Part shown: in pieces, positions 63,208 through 64,000 of the stretch
How the letters are laid out: each line of letters opens with the position of its first letter
How positions within the stretch are numbered: position 1 is the first letter of the stretch
Assembly (NCBI RefSeq): GCF_020521235.1
Contig: NZ_BLAY01000037.1
Location: 1 to 64,000 of the forward strand
Reading direction: 5' to 3'
DNA: 64,000 bases
From: Microseira wollei NIES-4236
GTDB lineage: Bacteria > Cyanobacteriota > Cyanobacteriia > Cyanobacteriales > Aerosakkonemataceae
Position numbers and translations under genes: made by a program
The notes under the pieces: model-generated
What the model saw: the letters and a program-made list of their open reading frames with translations, nothing else
The model's database searches: none
Told to the model about the DNA's origin: nothing

Positions 63208-64000
63208 ATGATTACATACGAGTTAAAAATTAAAGGAAAAGCTCCGCAGTACCGAAGAATAGATGAAGCAATTCGGAAATGCCAATTTATCCGCAACAAA
63301 GCAATTAGATTTTGGATGGACAATCGTGGCGTTAAATTATTTGAACTGAGCAAATTAAGTGCAGTCTTAGCCAAAGAGTTTGAATTCGCCGCCCGACTTA
63401 ACTCGCAAGCAAGACAAGCGGCAACCGAAAGGGCATCCTTCTCAATCTCTCGGTTTTACGAGAATTGTAAATCCGGGAAGCAAGGGTTAAAAGGGTATCC
63501 AAGGTTTCAGAAAAACAACCGTTCCGTTGAATATAAAACCACGGGATGGAAGTTGTCAAAAAACCGCCAGTGGATTGACTTTACCGACTCCAACGGTATT
63601 GGCGCACTCTTGCTCGTTGGCACTCACGATCTGCACTATTATCAAATCGACCAGATTAAGCGCGTCAGGATAATTCGGCGCAGCGATGGATATTACGTTC
63701 AATTTGCAATTGAAGCCGAACGTAATATTGACATTAAACCAACTGGTAAAACCATTGGTTTGGACGTTGGATTATCTGCCTTTTATACTGATTCCCAAGG
63801 GAACAAGGTAGAGAATCCCCGTCACCTGCGTAAATCGGAGAAGGCGTTAAAGAGGTTACATCGTCAAGTTTCCAGAAAGAAAAAAGGTTCTCGCAATCGG
63901 AAGAAGGCGATTAATCGATTGGGACGCAAGCATTTAAAAGTTTCCCGCCAACGTAAAGACTTTGCTGTTAAGACGGCATTGTGCGTAATTAAATCTCAGT
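63208..64000 (+). CDS. tnpB: TnpB-type RNA-guided nuclease, runs off the window
   Basis: The frame from ATG 63208 is open to the window end (264 codons). It begins MITYELKIKGKAPQYRRIDE, with CQFIRNKAIRFWMDNRG, then KGYPRFQKNNRSVEYKTTGW of the WED-type region, VRIIRRSDGYYVQF, and RuvC-I TIGLDVGLSAFYTDSQGN (Asp about residue 190), followed by the Lys/Arg-rich bridge (KALKRLHRQVSRKKKGSRNR). The rest, including RuvC-II, the zinc finger and RuvC-III, lies beyond the edge. No stops or shifts are seen, so this copy may be active. Confidence 0.9.
   Translation, partial: MITYELKIKGKAPQYRRIDEAIRKCQFIRNKAIRFWMDNRGVKLFELSKLSAVLAKEFEFAARLNSQARQAATERASFSISRFYENCKSGKQGLKGYPRFQKNNRSVEYKTTGWKLSKNRQWIDFTDSNGIGALLLVGTHDLHYYQIDQIKRVRIIRRSDGYYVQFAIEAERNIDIKPTGKTIGLDVGLSAFYTDSQGNKVENPRHLRKSEKALKRLHRQVSRKKKGSRNRKKAINRLGRKHLKVSRQRKDFAVKTALCVIKSQ

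Overview
The window is cyanobacterial. It carries a phycocyanin operon (cpcB, cpcA and two rod linkers, with a divergent cpcG), the photosystem II small-subunit genes psbI, psbN and psbH, abundant HIP1-type GCGATCGC octamers, and the heptanucleotide repeats (TAATGGC/TTAGCAA) common in filamentous cyanobacteria. The many small inverted-repeat elements, IS200/IS605-superfamily elements and eroded genes suggest a large, repeat-rich genome, probably an Oscillatoriales-type filamentous strain; genus-level assignment is inference.

Layout. 1-0.7 kb: an eight-unit compound repeat. 0.76-4.7 kb: pdhB, secD-secF and a membrane protein. 5-7.1 kb: a small protein, a methyltransferase and a class II glutamine amidotransferase. 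7.2-14.3 kb (minus strand): two PAS histidine kinases flanking a PAS/Crp-type regulator gene that is split by an IsrB (HEARO-type) element. 14.8-17.5 kb: psbI and an OstA-like outer-membrane protein. 18.5-22.1 kb: circularly permuted ATP-grasp, alpha-E and transglutaminase genes, whose usual partner, the Anbu proteasome-like peptidase, lies about 8.5 kb further on at 30.6 kb. 23.3-29.6 kb: two subtilases, a stand-alone I9-like inhibitor and a small unknown protein, with a divergent sigma factor and a companion gene. 31.4-36.6 kb: an unknown protein and a GH38 alpha-mannosidase. 37-38.5 kb: two secreted Tyr/His/Lys/Val-repeat paralogues. 39.3-45.4 kb: phycobilisome genes, psbN/psbH, tatA, pth and rpsU. 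45.9-51.8 kb: an unknown protein, an alpha/beta hydrolase, a membrane MurF-like ligase and a Ddl-like ligase. 52-58.3 kb: a decayed zone of pseudogenes, chimeric genes and transposon remnants. 58.5-62.7 kb: a glycosyltransferase, a HemN-like radical SAM enzyme and a methyltransferase. A TnpB gene runs off the end.

Three observations stand out. First, the IsrB element (10645-11967) is bounded so exactly that removing it restores a 392-codon regulator in frame; the empty site reads as a guide-matching flank followed by ATGA, which fits the NTGA motif known for IsrB. Second, two transcription units of the subtilase cassette share an upstream motif GGAATA-N16-CGTTA at nearly the same distance from their start codons. 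This looks like an ECF sigma promoter, and a sigma gene stands divergently beside them, so a sigma-controlled protease/inhibitor module is likely. Third, the heptamer arrays are not free-standing: they lie inside short elements with two distinct terminal inverted repeats. These and related repeats supply stop codons, start-codon contexts and even in-frame inserts in proteins such as the alpha-mannosidase.

All functions come from reading motifs and family resemblance. No database search was run.
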